Part shown: one piece after another, positions 35,197 to 44,773 of the stretch
How positions within the stretch are numbered: position 1 is the stretch's first letter
Layout of the letters: each line of letters opens with the position of its first letter
Assembly: GCA_947498765.1 (NCBI GenBank)
Contig: CANMLG010000042.1
Span: 1 to 59,564, forward strand
Origin: an uncultured Aquimarina sp.
GTDB lineage: Bacteria > Bacteroidota > Bacteroidia > Flavobacteriales > Flavobacteriaceae
Direction: 5' to 3'
Length of the DNA stretch: 59,564 nt
Notes under the pieces: model-generated
What the model was told of the DNA's origin: nothing
Databases searched by the model: none
Seen by the model: only the letters and a program-made list of their open reading frames with translations
Program-made: the position numbers and the translations under genes

Positions 35197-36291
35197 ATGA
35201 GTAAAGATTTACAAATTGTGCCTATTACTAAAGCTAAATTGAGAGCAGCTATAGCAGATAATACCTATTGGAAAACAGCTACAGTTCCTATACCCAAAAG
35301 TAAAGCGATTTGGTTGCTTTCAAACCCTAGAATTGAAGAGGATGATTATTGTGGAATTTTTGGATTTGAAGGAAAAAAAATGGTTGCATTTATTTATATG
35401 CTTCCCGATTTGTTCAATTTAGGAAAGCGTATTGAAAAAATTTATTGGGAACTTTTATGGTGGGTGAATGATGATTATAAAAATACGGTTTTGGGGACCT
35501 ATATTTTTAATGAGGCTTTAAATTTAGCTAATAAAAAAGTAATCGTTAAATCATATGCTGAAGGAGTGAATGATTTTTATCAGAAACAACCCTTTAAACT
35601 TATTGAAGCAAGGTTACGCTATATCATTTTTTTTAGTTTAGATGCCTCTATTTTAATAGGTCGGTTTGCTTTATTAAAGCATGCTAAAATTATATTAAGT
35701 ATAACTGATAAGTTTGTAGCAAGTATAGTTAATAAGTTGAATAAAGCTAAAGTTAAAAAAAGAACTTTAGGTTTAGAATATCATTATTTAAATAAATTAG
35801 ATCAAAAAACTTGGGAATTTATAAAGCCTTTATGTACTAACGATTTGGTACATAAAACAAAAGCTTACATTGATTGGCAATTGGATAATAGTCAATACAC
35901 ACAGGCGCCAGTTATTAGTAAATTTCCGCAAAAATCTTTACAAGTAGGTATTGGTTATAATATCCGGATTCATAATGTGAAAATTATTAAGAACGAAAAA
36001 GTTATTTGCTTTTTGTCATATATTGTAAATCATAAAGAGTTTAATATAAAATACTTTTTAGTAAAAAATGAAAGTAATTATGCTACTTGTGTTGATGCAG
36101 TAATAGAACATTTTATTCAATCGAGGGCTAATTTTATATTTACTGATGATACTAAGTTGTCGAATAGTATAAATAAACAATTTATAACCGTATTTACTTA
36201 TAAAAAAGAAAAGAAGGCATTGGCACACAATTCGATTGAATTTAACAATAAAGTTTTGAAAATATATAATAGAGATGGACATTTTTATTAA
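35197..36291 (+). CDS. GNAT-like acyltransferase, function unassigned
   Basis: 364 aa with no certain family. The N-terminal half has a GNAT-like pattern (a beta-strand-rich section, CGIFGFEGKKMVAFIYM, followed by WWVNDDYKNTVLGTYIFNEAL with an acceptor-CoA-type loop), and the C-terminal half looks like a second, degenerate GNAT lobe. It sits 9 bp ahead of an adenylating enzyme and its carrier protein, so it may move the activated acyl group from the carrier to a sugar. That proposal is inference from order only. Confidence 0.65.
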   Translation: MSKDLQIVPITKAKLRAAIADNTYWKTATVPIPKSKAIWLLSNPRIEEDDYCGIFGFEGKKMVAFIYMLPDLFNLGKRIEKIYWELLWWVNDDYKNTVLGTYIFNEALNLANKKVIVKSYAEGVNDFYQKQPFKLIEARLRYIIFFSLDASILIGRFALLKHAKIILSITDKFVASIVNKLNKAKVKKRTLGLEYHYLNKLDQKTWEFIKPLCTNDLVHKTKAYIDWQLDNSQYTQAPVISKFPQKSLQVGIGYNIRIHNVKIIKNEKVICFLSYIVNHKEFNIKYFLVKNESNYATCVDAVIEHFIQSRANFIFTDDTKLSNSINKQFITVFTYKKEKKALAHNSIEFNNKVLKIYNRDGHFY

Positions 36292-36299
36292 TTAAAATA

Positions 36300-37808
36300 A
36301 TGGAATTTGTAAATAAACTATATGAATCAATAGAAAAACATTCCGCTTTGAATGCTTTTTATATAGATGATACTTTTTATACCTATAAAACATTTTTTGA
36401 AGTAATTAATACTATTCGTTTTGCAATACGAGAAAAGATTAATGAAACCGAAAAAATGGTTGGTTTGGTAACAAATAATGATATACAAACCTATGCTACT
36501 ATTTTAGCTCTATGGTTCGAAGGTAAGGCGTACGTTCCTGTTAATCCTCAAGTGCCCATAGAGCGTAATATACAAGTGTTCGAGCTAACGAATATAAAGC
36601 ATATAATCGATTCATCTAAGACTACTGTTTTTTCAGAATATAGTGTAATACTTTCAAAAGAGTTAAAACCTTATTTAAACAGTTTTCCATTAAGTAGTAT
36701 TGATAAAAATGAATTAGCATACATTTTATTTACATCGGGAACCACAGGTTTGCCCAAAGGAGTACCTATTACATTTAACAATGTGAATGCATTAGTTAAT
36801 AGCATAGATAGTGAACCTGAATTTAATTTAGAAAATATAGATAGGTGTCTTCAAATGTTTGAATTAACTTTTGATTTTTCTGTAGTAACCTATTTATTTC
36901 CGTTGTTAGCAGGTGCTTGTATATATACTATCCCCAAAGGGTCAATTAAGTACTTTTATATATTTAAGTTGATTAAAGAACAAAAGTTAACGGTGTTAAC
37001 TATGGTGCCTTCAATAATTAATTATTTAAGGCCTTATTTTGCCGAAATTAATGCACCAAATGTTAGATACTGTAGTTTTGGTGGCGGTGCATTACATAGT
37101 GATATAGCAGAGGAATGGAGTAATTGTTTGCCTAATTGCAAAATTTTTAATTATTACGGGCCAACTGAATTTACAGTTTACAGTGGTTTTTATCCTTATC
37201 ATAAAGAATTACGTACAAAAAACCACAACGGGATAGTTGCTATTGGGAAGCCTCAAAAGGGAACTTCATATTTGATTGTTAATAAAAATAATGAAGAAGT
37301 TGGAATAAATATTACAGGAGAATTGTGTTTAGGTGGAGCTCAAGTTACTCCTGGTTATTGGAAAAACCCCAAAAAAAACGCCCAAAGTTTCTTTTTAAAA
37401 AAAGAAAATGATAAAGAAATAAGGTATTACAAGACGGGTGACCTTTGTTTTAAAGATACTGATGGAGATTTTTTATATGTAGGAAGATCAGATTTTCAAG
37501 TTAAAATAAGAGGCTATCGTGTAGAGTTAGCCGAAATTGAATATCATGCTAAATTTAAAAGTGAAAAAAAAGTAAATATTGTAGCTTTAGATATCCTTAA
37601 TAAATTAGGAAATTCGGAACTAGGTTTAGCCATAGAATCGGATAAGTTTGATACTACATTAATGTTGGACTACATGAAATCTCAAATGCCAGATTATATG
37701 ATACCAAATCATATAAAATTTATTAAAGAATTTCCTCATAGTATTAATGGGAAAATTAATAGAAAAGAGTTAAAATCATATTTTGAAATTGATAATAAAA
37801 ATGAATAA
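36300..37808 (+). CDS. Amino-acid adenylation (DltA-like) ligase
   Basis: 502-aa stand-alone adenylation enzyme of the D-alanine--carrier ligase/NRPS A-domain group. Core motifs: FTSGTTGLPKGVPITF (A3), NYYGPTEFTVYSG (A5), YKTGDLCFKD (A7), VKIRGYRVELAEIEYH (A8) and the A10 lysine in HSINGKINRKELK. It would activate an amino or carboxylic acid and load it on the carrier protein encoded next. The next gene overlaps it by 8 bp. It lies inside a surface-glycan locus, which is not a siderophore context. Specificity cannot be read safely. Confidence 0.88.
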   Translation: MEFVNKLYESIEKHSALNAFYIDDTFYTYKTFFEVINTIRFAIREKINETEKMVGLVTNNDIQTYATILALWFEGKAYVPVNPQVPIERNIQVFELTNIKHIIDSSKTTVFSEYSVILSKELKPYLNSFPLSSIDKNELAYILFTSGTTGLPKGVPITFNNVNALVNSIDSEPEFNLENIDRCLQMFELTFDFSVVTYLFPLLAGACIYTIPKGSIKYFYIFKLIKEQKLTVLTMVPSIINYLRPYFAEINAPNVRYCSFGGGALHSDIAEEWSNCLPNCKIFNYYGPTEFTVYSGFYPYHKELRTKNHNGIVAIGKPQKGTSYLIVNKNNEEVGINITGELCLGGAQVTPGYWKNPKKNAQSFFLKKENDKEIRYYKTGDLCFKDTDGDFLYVGRSDFQVKIRGYRVELAEIEYHAKFKSEKKVNIVALDILNKLGNSELGLAIESDKFDTTLMLDYMKSQMPDYMIPNHIKFIKEFPHSINGKINRKELKSYFEIDNKNE

Positions 37809-38040
37809 AGAAGAAATTTTTGAAAAAGTAAAAAGTGCTCTCATTACAGTTTTAGAACACGAAAATTTTCAGTTAACAGAAAAAACAACAGCTCATGATG
37901 TGGAAGGTTGGGAGTCTATAACACATATGATGATTATTTCAGAAATAGAGAGTAATCTTGGAATTAAATTTAAACTTATGGATCTAATGAATATGAATAA
38001 TGTAGGTGATTTAGTAAGTATGATTCAATCTGAATTATAA
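37801..38040 (+). CDS. Acyl carrier protein
   Basis: 79-aa phosphopantetheine carrier. The attachment serine is in EGWESITHMMIISEIE (Ser39 of the ATG at 37801), where most ACPs have DSL. The ATG at 37801 is preferred to one 18 bp upstream because it gives a typical ACP length. It overlaps the adenylation gene by 8 bp and is its likely dedicated partner. No fatty acid synthesis genes are nearby. Confidence 0.88.
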   Translation: MNKEEIFEKVKSALITVLEHENFQLTEKTTAHDVEGWESITHMMIISEIESNLGIKFKLMDLMNMNNVGDLVSMIQSEL

Positions 38041-38180
38041 GAATAACAAGCTAAAAGTATAATGAATAGGTGCAAAAACAGAAGTTATTGTATCTATTTT
38101 TTTATATTTATGTAGTTAAAAATGTATTTTAAGCTATTTTTTATGTAGTTTAACGATTTATTAATAGAATAATACACTAT

Positions 38181-38786
38181 ATGTATAATCCTTTTTTGAA
38201 AAGAGTTTTAGACTTTATTTTCTCATTTATTGGTTTTTTAATTTTATCGCCGATTATTATCGTCATAATAGTAATACTACTTTTTGTTAATAAAGGAAAA
38301 CCTTTCTTTTTTCAACAACGCCCAGGAAAAAATGGTGTGCCATTTAATATTATCAAGTTTAAAACAATGGTTGATATAGATTCTAAAGATGATAATGAAG
38401 TTCATAACCTGTCAAGAGTTACGAAAGCTGGTGCTTTCATACGTAAATATTCTCTTGATGAGGTGTTACAGTTAGTTAATGTTTTAAAAGGAGACATGAG
38501 TTTAGTAGGGCCTCGTCCACTTTTAATGGAATATTTATCATTATATAACACTACACAAAATAAAAGGCACGATATAAGACCAGGTATTACTGGTTGGGCT
38601 CAGGTAAAAGGGAGGAATTCAATTACTTGGTCTAAAAAATTTGAATATGATGTTTGGTATGTTGATAATTTAAGTTTTATGCTGGATGTTAAAATTTTAA
38701 TCTTAACAATAAAAAAAGTTTTTATCAAAGAAGGAGTGAATTCAGATGATAATCTTACTATGGAGGTCTGGAAAGGGAATTTATAA
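38181..38786 (+). CDS. Phosphoglycosyl transferase, PglC-type (copy 2)
   Basis: 201-aa second small initiating sugar transferase in the same locus. It has the Asp-Glu pair in YSLDEVLQLVNVLKGDMS, LVGPRPLLMEY, RPGITGWAQVKGRNS, and one hydrophobic reentrant helix near residues 10-33. It is a distinct paralogue of the gene at 33943, not a recent duplicate. A gap of 140 bp upstream may hold a promoter or separate this from the ligase/ACP group. Confidence 0.92.
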   Translation: MYNPFLKRVLDFIFSFIGFLILSPIIIVIIVILLFVNKGKPFFFQQRPGKNGVPFNIIKFKTMVDIDSKDDNEVHNLSRVTKAGAFIRKYSLDEVLQLVNVLKGDMSLVGPRPLLMEYLSLYNTTQNKRHDIRPGITGWAQVKGRNSITWSKKFEYDVWYVDNLSFMLDVKILILTIKKVFIKEGVNSDDNLTMEVWKGNL

Positions 38787-38838
38787 GTTTGAATAATATG
38801 TTTAAAAAATAAGTGTTTAATTAATTCGCGATTACCTA

Positions 38839-39927
38839 TTGAATCATAATTACAAATTATCAGTTTATAAAATTGAAGATATAGATGGTGCTAAAAAGTA
38901 TGAAAATCTTTTAAAGCATAAGTGGGATGATAATGTATATTATTCCATAGCTCATATGGAATATTTTTTAGAAGCTTCGCATGAGTTAATGTATTTTTTA
39001 TTTGAAAAAGAGCAAAATGTAAAAGTATTAATGCCTTTTATTTTGCGTAAAATAGATATAAAAAATAGATCAACTACTTATTTTGATGTAATTAGTCCTT
39101 ATGGTTATAGTGGACCATTGTTTTGTGATGAAATAGAAGAATCTGAAATTGAATTGTTTTGGAAAAATGTTGATCAGTGGTATAAAAAGAATAATATAGT
39201 TGCAGAATTTATTCGTTTTAGTTTAAATGACAATCAAAAACAATATTCAGGTACACTAATAGAATCATTAATTAATATTAAAGGGAATCTTTTGGATAAT
39301 TTTGAGGACCAATGGACTTCTTTTTTACCTAAAGTAAGAAACAATTATCGTAAGGCAGTAAAATTTGATTTAGAGTTTAAAGTATTTGAACAAGATGATT
39401 TGAGTCTTGATATTATAGATGTTTTTTATACAATATATACAAAAACGATGAATAGAAATAATGCTGAAAGCCTTTATTTTTTTTCTAAATCATATTTTGA
39501 AAAGTTAATCGCATCAAATAAAACTAATTTTTCAATTGCCGTTGTTTTTTATAAAAAAACACCTATTTCGGTCGAATTAAATATACATTATAAAAAAATA
39601 ATGTATGCCTTTTTGGGAGGAACGGACTCAGATTATTTTAATCAAAGACCAAATGATTTTTTGCGCGTTAAACTTATCGATTGGGCTATAAAAAAAGAGA
39701 AAAAATATTATATATTAGGCGGGGGAATAAAAAATGGAGATGGTTTATATAAAAGTAAGAGAGCTTTTTTTCCTAAAAACAAAGAGTATATATTTTATAC
39801 TGGGCGAAAAATTATCGATAAAAAAAAATATGAAACTTTTAGCTTAAGTGTAAATAGTAATTATTTAGAAATCAAAAATACTGCTTTTACGGATGATTTT
39901 TTTCCATATTACCGAATTAATAATTAG
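38839..39927 (+). CDS. FemAB/BioF2-like GNAT-fold transferase (copy 1)
   Basis: 362 aa, with a TTG start as no ATG is close. It resembles the acetyltransferase_6/FemAB-like group in exopolysaccharide loci: PYGYSGPLF in the N-terminal half, KVRNNYRKAVKFDLEF in the middle, YAFLGGTDSDYF and ILGGGIKNGDGLYKSKRAFF near the end. Such enzymes transfer acyl or aminoacyl groups. The neighbouring adenylation enzyme and carrier protein make carrier-bound donor use possible. It is paralogous to the next gene. Confidence 0.8.
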   Translation: MNHNYKLSVYKIEDIDGAKKYENLLKHKWDDNVYYSIAHMEYFLEASHELMYFLFEKEQNVKVLMPFILRKIDIKNRSTTYFDVISPYGYSGPLFCDEIEESEIELFWKNVDQWYKKNNIVAEFIRFSLNDNQKQYSGTLIESLINIKGNLLDNFEDQWTSFLPKVRNNYRKAVKFDLEFKVFEQDDLSLDIIDVFYTIYTKTMNRNNAESLYFFSKSYFEKLIASNKTNFSIAVVFYKKTPISVELNIHYKKIMYAFLGGTDSDYFNQRPNDFLRVKLIDWAIKKEKKYYILGGGIKNGDGLYKSKRAFFPKNKEYIFYTGRKIIDKKKYETFSLSVNSNYLEIKNTAFTDDFFPYYRINN

Positions 39928-39991
39928 GAGGTGTAGTATTTACGAGTGATATTTGCAATAAATTTTTTAATTAAAGTATTCTAAAGGTTAT

Positions 39992-41029
39992 ATGTCCATT
40001 TCAAAATTTAAAATTGTTATTGAGAAAAAAGAATGGCAAGAATTATTAAATAATGTTGAACAATATGATTTTTACCATACATATGATTATCATCATTTAT
40101 CAAAATCAGATGATGAACAACCTATTTTAATTAAATACGAAGAGAATGATATTTTAATAGGCTTGCCTTTCCTAAAACGAAAAATTTTTGATACAGATTA
40201 TTTTGATATTACTTCGGTGTATGGATATGCAGGACCGCTACATAAAAATGCTGGAAATAATTATGATAATCAAGATTTTATAAATCAGCTAAATACTTAC
40301 TTCAAAGAGAATAATATTGTAGCAGTTTTTGCCCGTTTAAATCCTTTTATTTCTTATCAAGAACAAATATTAGCTAATATTGGGGAAATAGTAGGGCTAA
40401 GTAAAATAGTAAATATTGATATTACTAAAAATTTAGAAGAGCAGCGTACAATTTTTTCAAAAACTACTAAAAGATATATTAATAAGACACGTAAATTATG
40501 TACGGTTAAAAAAGGTGGTACAATTGATGATTTAAAAGTTTTTAGAGATTTGTATTATGAAAATATGGATCGTGTAAAGGCTAAAAAATCATATTATTTT
40601 GATGAAAACTATTTTAATCAATTTGTAAATAGTGATGATTTTGAAACTGATGTACTATTTGCTATGCTGAAAGAAACAAACGAAATTATTTCGGCTGCTA
40701 TGATGGTAAAAACAAACAATATTATTCAATATCACATATCAGGTACTAGAAATGAGTATTTAAATCTAACACCAATACGTTTATTAATTGATGAAATGAG
40801 AATTAAAGGAACAGATGAAAACTATACTTATTTTAATTTAGGAGGAGGTTTAGGCAGTTCTGAAGATTCATTATTTAATTTTAAAGCTTCTTTTTCAAAA
40901 GATTTTAAAGATTTTAAAATTTGGAAATATATCGTAAATCAATCAATTTACGATGATTTGGTAAATGAATTTTCAAATAAAGATGAAAATAGAAAATATT
41001 TCCCTTTATATAGAAATAGTGTTAAATAA
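39992..41029 (+). CDS. FemAB/BioF2-like GNAT-fold transferase (copy 2)
   Basis: 345-aa paralogue of the preceding gene. Corresponding segments are VYGYAGPLHK, TTKRYINKTRKLCTVKK, YHISGTRNEYLNL and YFNLGGGLGSSEDSLFNFKASF. The acceptor-site region has diverged more, so it may modify a different position or acceptor. It ends the first half of the glycan locus and is followed by a 600-bp non-coding gap. Confidence 0.8.
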   Translation: MSISKFKIVIEKKEWQELLNNVEQYDFYHTYDYHHLSKSDDEQPILIKYEENDILIGLPFLKRKIFDTDYFDITSVYGYAGPLHKNAGNNYDNQDFINQLNTYFKENNIVAVFARLNPFISYQEQILANIGEIVGLSKIVNIDITKNLEEQRTIFSKTTKRYINKTRKLCTVKKGGTIDDLKVFRDLYYENMDRVKAKKSYYFDENYFNQFVNSDDFETDVLFAMLKETNEIISAAMMVKTNNIIQYHISGTRNEYLNLTPIRLLIDEMRIKGTDENYTYFNLGGGLGSSEDSLFNFKASFSKDFKDFKIWKYIVNQSIYDDLVNEFSNKDENRKYFPLYRNSVK

Positions 41030-41631
41030 TCTAATGTGATTTTTGTCGATTTAAATTGTTTTTTGTGGATTTATAATTAATTTGAAAGTTAATATTTATG
41101 TGATTGATTTTGTCTTATATGATTCAACCATTTTATAAATAAAATTTAAGTTGACTTGTTTAACTTTTTGTTTTTAAAACCATTAACTTTTATATTTTTT
41201 TAATCTACTGAAAATCAAATAATTGAGTTTTTTTGTTTTCATTTTGCGCAATAAAAATTAATTTATTTTATTAAATTACCTGTTTTTTAGTAAAATTAAT
41301 GATTATTCTTCATTTTGAAGTTTGAGTTGTTTGACGAATTTTTTAGGTAGTCTGACTAAAAAGTAGAAAATTTTGTGTGTTGAATGAAATATTAAACTAC
41401 TTTTGCTATAAGAGATTAAGTCCTGTATTGTTGAACCAGCTTGTAATATTATACTTATGATTTTTATTTTTCTTATTCAACGGCATTTTTCATTCATTAT
41501 ATAGAATATAAAAAAACTTTTTGATTCGTGCCAAAATCCCATTTACCCCACATAGTAACAAATATTGTAATTGAAACAGATGTATTAAATAATTATGTCT
41601 TGTTTTTAATCATCAAATAGTAAATACGTCT
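41030..41631. other. Intergenic, 602 bp, AT-rich, probable new transcription unit
   Basis: The largest gap inside the glycan cluster. It contains no credible ORF on either strand and no clear terminator hairpin. The region just before the aminotransferase start (41560-41631) has promoter-like AT elements, but none fits the Bacteroidota -33/-7 consensus well. It could be a long 5' leader. Confidence 0.45.
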
Positions 41632-42765
41632 ATGAATAACGTTAAGTGTAAAAAAGTATGGCTTTCATCTCCTCATATGGGAGGAACTGAAAAAAACTTT
41701 GTACAAGAAGCTTTTGAAACTAATTGGGTAGCTCCTTTAGGACCTAACGTAAATGGTTTTGAGTCAGATATTCAAAAATATTTAAGTGATGATAAATTTG
41801 TAGCTGCGTTAGTTTCTGGAACCTCAGCATTGCATTTAGGATTAAAATTATTAGGGGTTTCAGAAGGAGATGAAGTATTATGTCAAAGTTTAACATTTGC
41901 AGCATCAGCAAATCCAATAACTTATTTAGGGGCTTCGCCTGTTTTTATAGATAGTGAAAGAAGAACATGGAATATATGTTCGGAACAACTTGAAATTGCT
42001 ATAAGAGATAGAATAGCTAAAGGGAAAAAACCTAAGGCTATTGTAACAGTGCATTTATATGGAATGCCTTATGAAGTTGATAAAGTGCATAAAATAGCAG
42101 CTTATTATGAAATTCCAATATTAGAAGATAGTGCAGAATCTTTGGGAAGCTCATATAAAGGATTCAAGTGTGGAACTTTTGGTGATATGTCAATTTTATC
42201 TTTTAATGGAAATAAAATAATTACTACTTCTGGAGGAGGAGCTTTAATTACCTCTTCAAAGGAATTAAAAGATAAAGCTGTTTTTTTGGCTACACAAGCT
42301 AAGGATGACGCCCCTCATTATCAACATTCAGAAATTGGTTTTAATTATAGAATGAGCAATATAGTTGCTGGTATAGGGCGTGGACAAATGAAAGTGCTAG
42401 ACACTCATGTGAGTAATAGAAGAAGGAACTATGCTTTTTATAAAAAACATTTAAATGAGTTTTCTGAAATAAATTTTTTAGATGAGCCAGAAGGAAGTTT
42501 TTCAAATAGATGGTTAACATGCATTGAAACAAGTTCTTTTAATTTAAGAGAAAAAATAAGAATAGCCTTAGCAGAAGAGAATATCGAATCAAGGCCATTG
42601 TGGAAACCTATGCATAGTCAGCCTGTGTTTAAAAATGCGATAGCATATATTAACGGAGTTTCAGATGAACTTTTTGAAAAAGGGCTTTGTTTGCCAAGTG
42701 GATCAAACCTTGAGCAAGAGGATTTAGATAGAGTTATATCAATAATTAAAAAGGTATTGAAATGA
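41632..42765 (+). CDS. DegT/DnrJ/EryC1 aminotransferase, PglE-like
   Basis: 377-aa PLP sugar aminotransferase. The N terminus (KVWLSSPHMGGTEKNFVQEAF, ETNWVAPLGPNV) is characteristic of PglE-type UDP-N-acetylbacillosamine transaminases, and the PLP lysine is in LSFNGNKIITTSGGG. It would convert the UDP-4-keto-6-deoxysugar made by the next protein to the 4-amino sugar. Its stop overlaps the start of the dehydratase gene by 4 bp. Confidence 0.93.
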   Translation: MNNVKCKKVWLSSPHMGGTEKNFVQEAFETNWVAPLGPNVNGFESDIQKYLSDDKFVAALVSGTSALHLGLKLLGVSEGDEVLCQSLTFAASANPITYLGASPVFIDSERRTWNICSEQLEIAIRDRIAKGKKPKAIVTVHLYGMPYEVDKVHKIAAYYEIPILEDSAESLGSSYKGFKCGTFGDMSILSFNGNKIITTSGGGALITSSKELKDKAVFLATQAKDDAPHYQHSEIGFNYRMSNIVAGIGRGQMKVLDTHVSNRRRNYAFYKKHLNEFSEINFLDEPEGSFSNRWLTCIETSSFNLREKIRIALAEENIESRPLWKPMHSQPVFKNAIAYINGVSDELFEKGLCLPSGSNLEQEDLDRVISIIKKVLK

Positions 42766-44699
42766 TTAAAAATTTTTTACTTAAAAATTTAGATAAGCAC
42801 GCTTCTCAATGGCTAGTATTATCAATTGATATTTTAATTGTAATTGTAAATTTTTTCTTAGCTTATGTTATTAGGTTTGGAATTACATTTGAAAATAATG
42901 AATTTAATTTGTGGTATCAATTACCAATAATTATTACATTTTCAGCGCTTAGTTTTTTGTGGATAGGTTCCTATAAAGGAATCATTAGAAAAGCAGGGTT
43001 ACAAGATGCCTATAATTTATTTTTGTCAGTAAGTGTTTTGTTAGCAATGTGCAGTGTTATAGTTTTGGCCAGTAGGCTTGCTATACTTCCTGAAGCTTTT
43101 AATATCCCCATTTCTATTATTGACATGCATTATTTACTTAATATTATTACTTTAATTACAAGTAGAATAGTTTTTAAATACTGTTATCATTACGTAAAAT
43201 ATAAGTTAGGACAGTCATCACGAGTAATGATTTATGGAGCTGGTTATTCAGGGGAAATTACACTATCTACAGTAACTAATGATGCAGAGAAGTTTATTAC
43301 AGTTTTAGGTTTTATTGATGATAATGCAAACAAAGTAGGTAAAACTATTAATGGTATAAAGGTTTATGATATAAAATCAGTTGATCAAAAGTTTATAAAT
43401 AAGAATGAAATTGATGAAGTAATAGTTTCTATACCGCGAATAGATAAAAAAAGTTTGAGAAAGATTGCAGATTCTTTAATCGATTTAGGGGTTAAAGTAA
43501 AAATAGTACCAGCTTATAGTGATTGGCACGATGGAGAATTTGATATGTCTCAGATTAAGCAAATTCAAATCGAAGATTTATTAGAAAGACCAGCTATTGA
43601 TATATCAAATGAAAGTGTAGTTAATGAGATTAAAGATAAAGTTATTTTAATTACAGGGGCTGCGGGGTCTATTGGTAGTGAGATAGTCAGACAATTGAGT
43701 AAACATAAATATAAACATTTAATACTTGTAGATCAGGCAGAGTCTGCTCTATATGATTTACAGCAAGAATTGTTAAGTAAGAACATAGGTGATTTTACTG
43801 CTATTGTGGCTGATATAAGGGAAGCACAAAGGATGGAGTTGATTTTTAAAGAATATCACCCTAATATGGTTTTTCATGCTGCAGCATATAAGCATGTACC
43901 ACTTATGGAGCGATATCCAACTGAGGCAATAAAAATTAATATATTAGGGACAAGAAAGCTAGCTGATTTGTCTTCAAAATATAAAGTGGATAAATTTGTT
44001 TTTGTGTCTACAGATAAGGCTGTAAACCCTACAAACGTAATGGGAGCTACAAAACGAGTAGCTGAAATTTATATCAAGTGTTTACAAAAGAGGAGTACAA
44101 CCAAATTTATTACGACAAGGTTTGGTAATGTTTTAGGGTCTAATGGTTCAGTGATTCCATTATTTAAAAAACAAATCGAAAAAGGTGGGCCAATAACTGT
44201 TACGCATCCAGATGTAACTCGATATTTTATGACTATACCTGAAGCTTCTCAATTGGTTATTGAAGCAGGAACTATGGGGAATGGAGGTGAAATCTTTATT
44301 TTTGATATGGGGCAGTCAGTAAAAATAGTAGATTTGGCTAAAAAAATGATTACCCTTTCTGGATTGAATTATCCAGATGATGTTGATATTAAAATAACAG
44401 GACTTAGACCAGGTGAAAAACTATATGAGGAATTACTTTGTACAACAGAAAATACACTGCCAACATATCATAAAAAAATAATGATAAGTAAAAGTGATGA
44501 AAATGAATCATTAGATTTAGTCAAAGATAAAATTGATGATTTATGTATTATGGATTTGTTGAATCAAGATAATTTAGTAGTAGGGAAAATTAAAGAAATT
44601 GTTCCTGAGTTTATCTCTAATAATTCTACCTTTGAGAGTATTGATAGAAATAATAAAAATAAAACATCAAAAAAATCAAAAGAAAGTATGATATTTTAA
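42762..44699 (+). CDS. Membrane nucleoside-diphosphate-sugar 4,6-dehydratase, PglF/WbpM-like
   Basis: 645-aa membrane dehydratase, likely acting on UDP-GlcNAc. Four N-terminal membrane helices (residues 15-130) are followed by a degenerate Rossmann domain (MIYGAGYSGEITL) and the catalytic extended SDR domain with NAD site ITGAAGSIGSEIVRQL. The active region VSTDKAVNPTNVMGATKR has Met where classical SDRs have Tyr, as in PglF-like enzymes. Together with the overlapping aminotransferase it forms a UDP-4-amino-4,6-dideoxysugar module. Confidence 0.94.
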   Translation: MIKNFLLKNLDKHASQWLVLSIDILIVIVNFFLAYVIRFGITFENNEFNLWYQLPIIITFSALSFLWIGSYKGIIRKAGLQDAYNLFLSVSVLLAMCSVIVLASRLAILPEAFNIPISIIDMHYLLNIITLITSRIVFKYCYHYVKYKLGQSSRVMIYGAGYSGEITLSTVTNDAEKFITVLGFIDDNANKVGKTINGIKVYDIKSVDQKFINKNEIDEVIVSIPRIDKKSLRKIADSLIDLGVKVKIVPAYSDWHDGEFDMSQIKQIQIEDLLERPAIDISNESVVNEIKDKVILITGAAGSIGSEIVRQLSKHKYKHLILVDQAESALYDLQQELLSKNIGDFTAIVADIREAQRMELIFKEYHPNMVFHAAAYKHVPLMERYPTEAIKINILGTRKLADLSSKYKVDKFVFVSTDKAVNPTNVMGATKRVAEIYIKCLQKRSTTKFITTRFGNVLGSNGSVIPLFKKQIEKGGPITVTHPDVTRYFMTIPEASQLVIEAGTMGNGGEIFIFDMGQSVKIVDLAKKMITLSGLNYPDDVDIKITGLRPGEKLYEELLCTTENTLPTYHKKIMISKSDENESLDLVKDKIDDLCIMDLLNQDNLVVGKIKEIVPEFISNNSTFESIDRNNKNKTSKKSKESMIF

Positions 44700-44773
44700 T
44701 TTATTTTTGAGAACTCTTCATAAATAATTATATTTTTGATACTTGAAATTGTTAATGTTATTTTAAATTCTTT

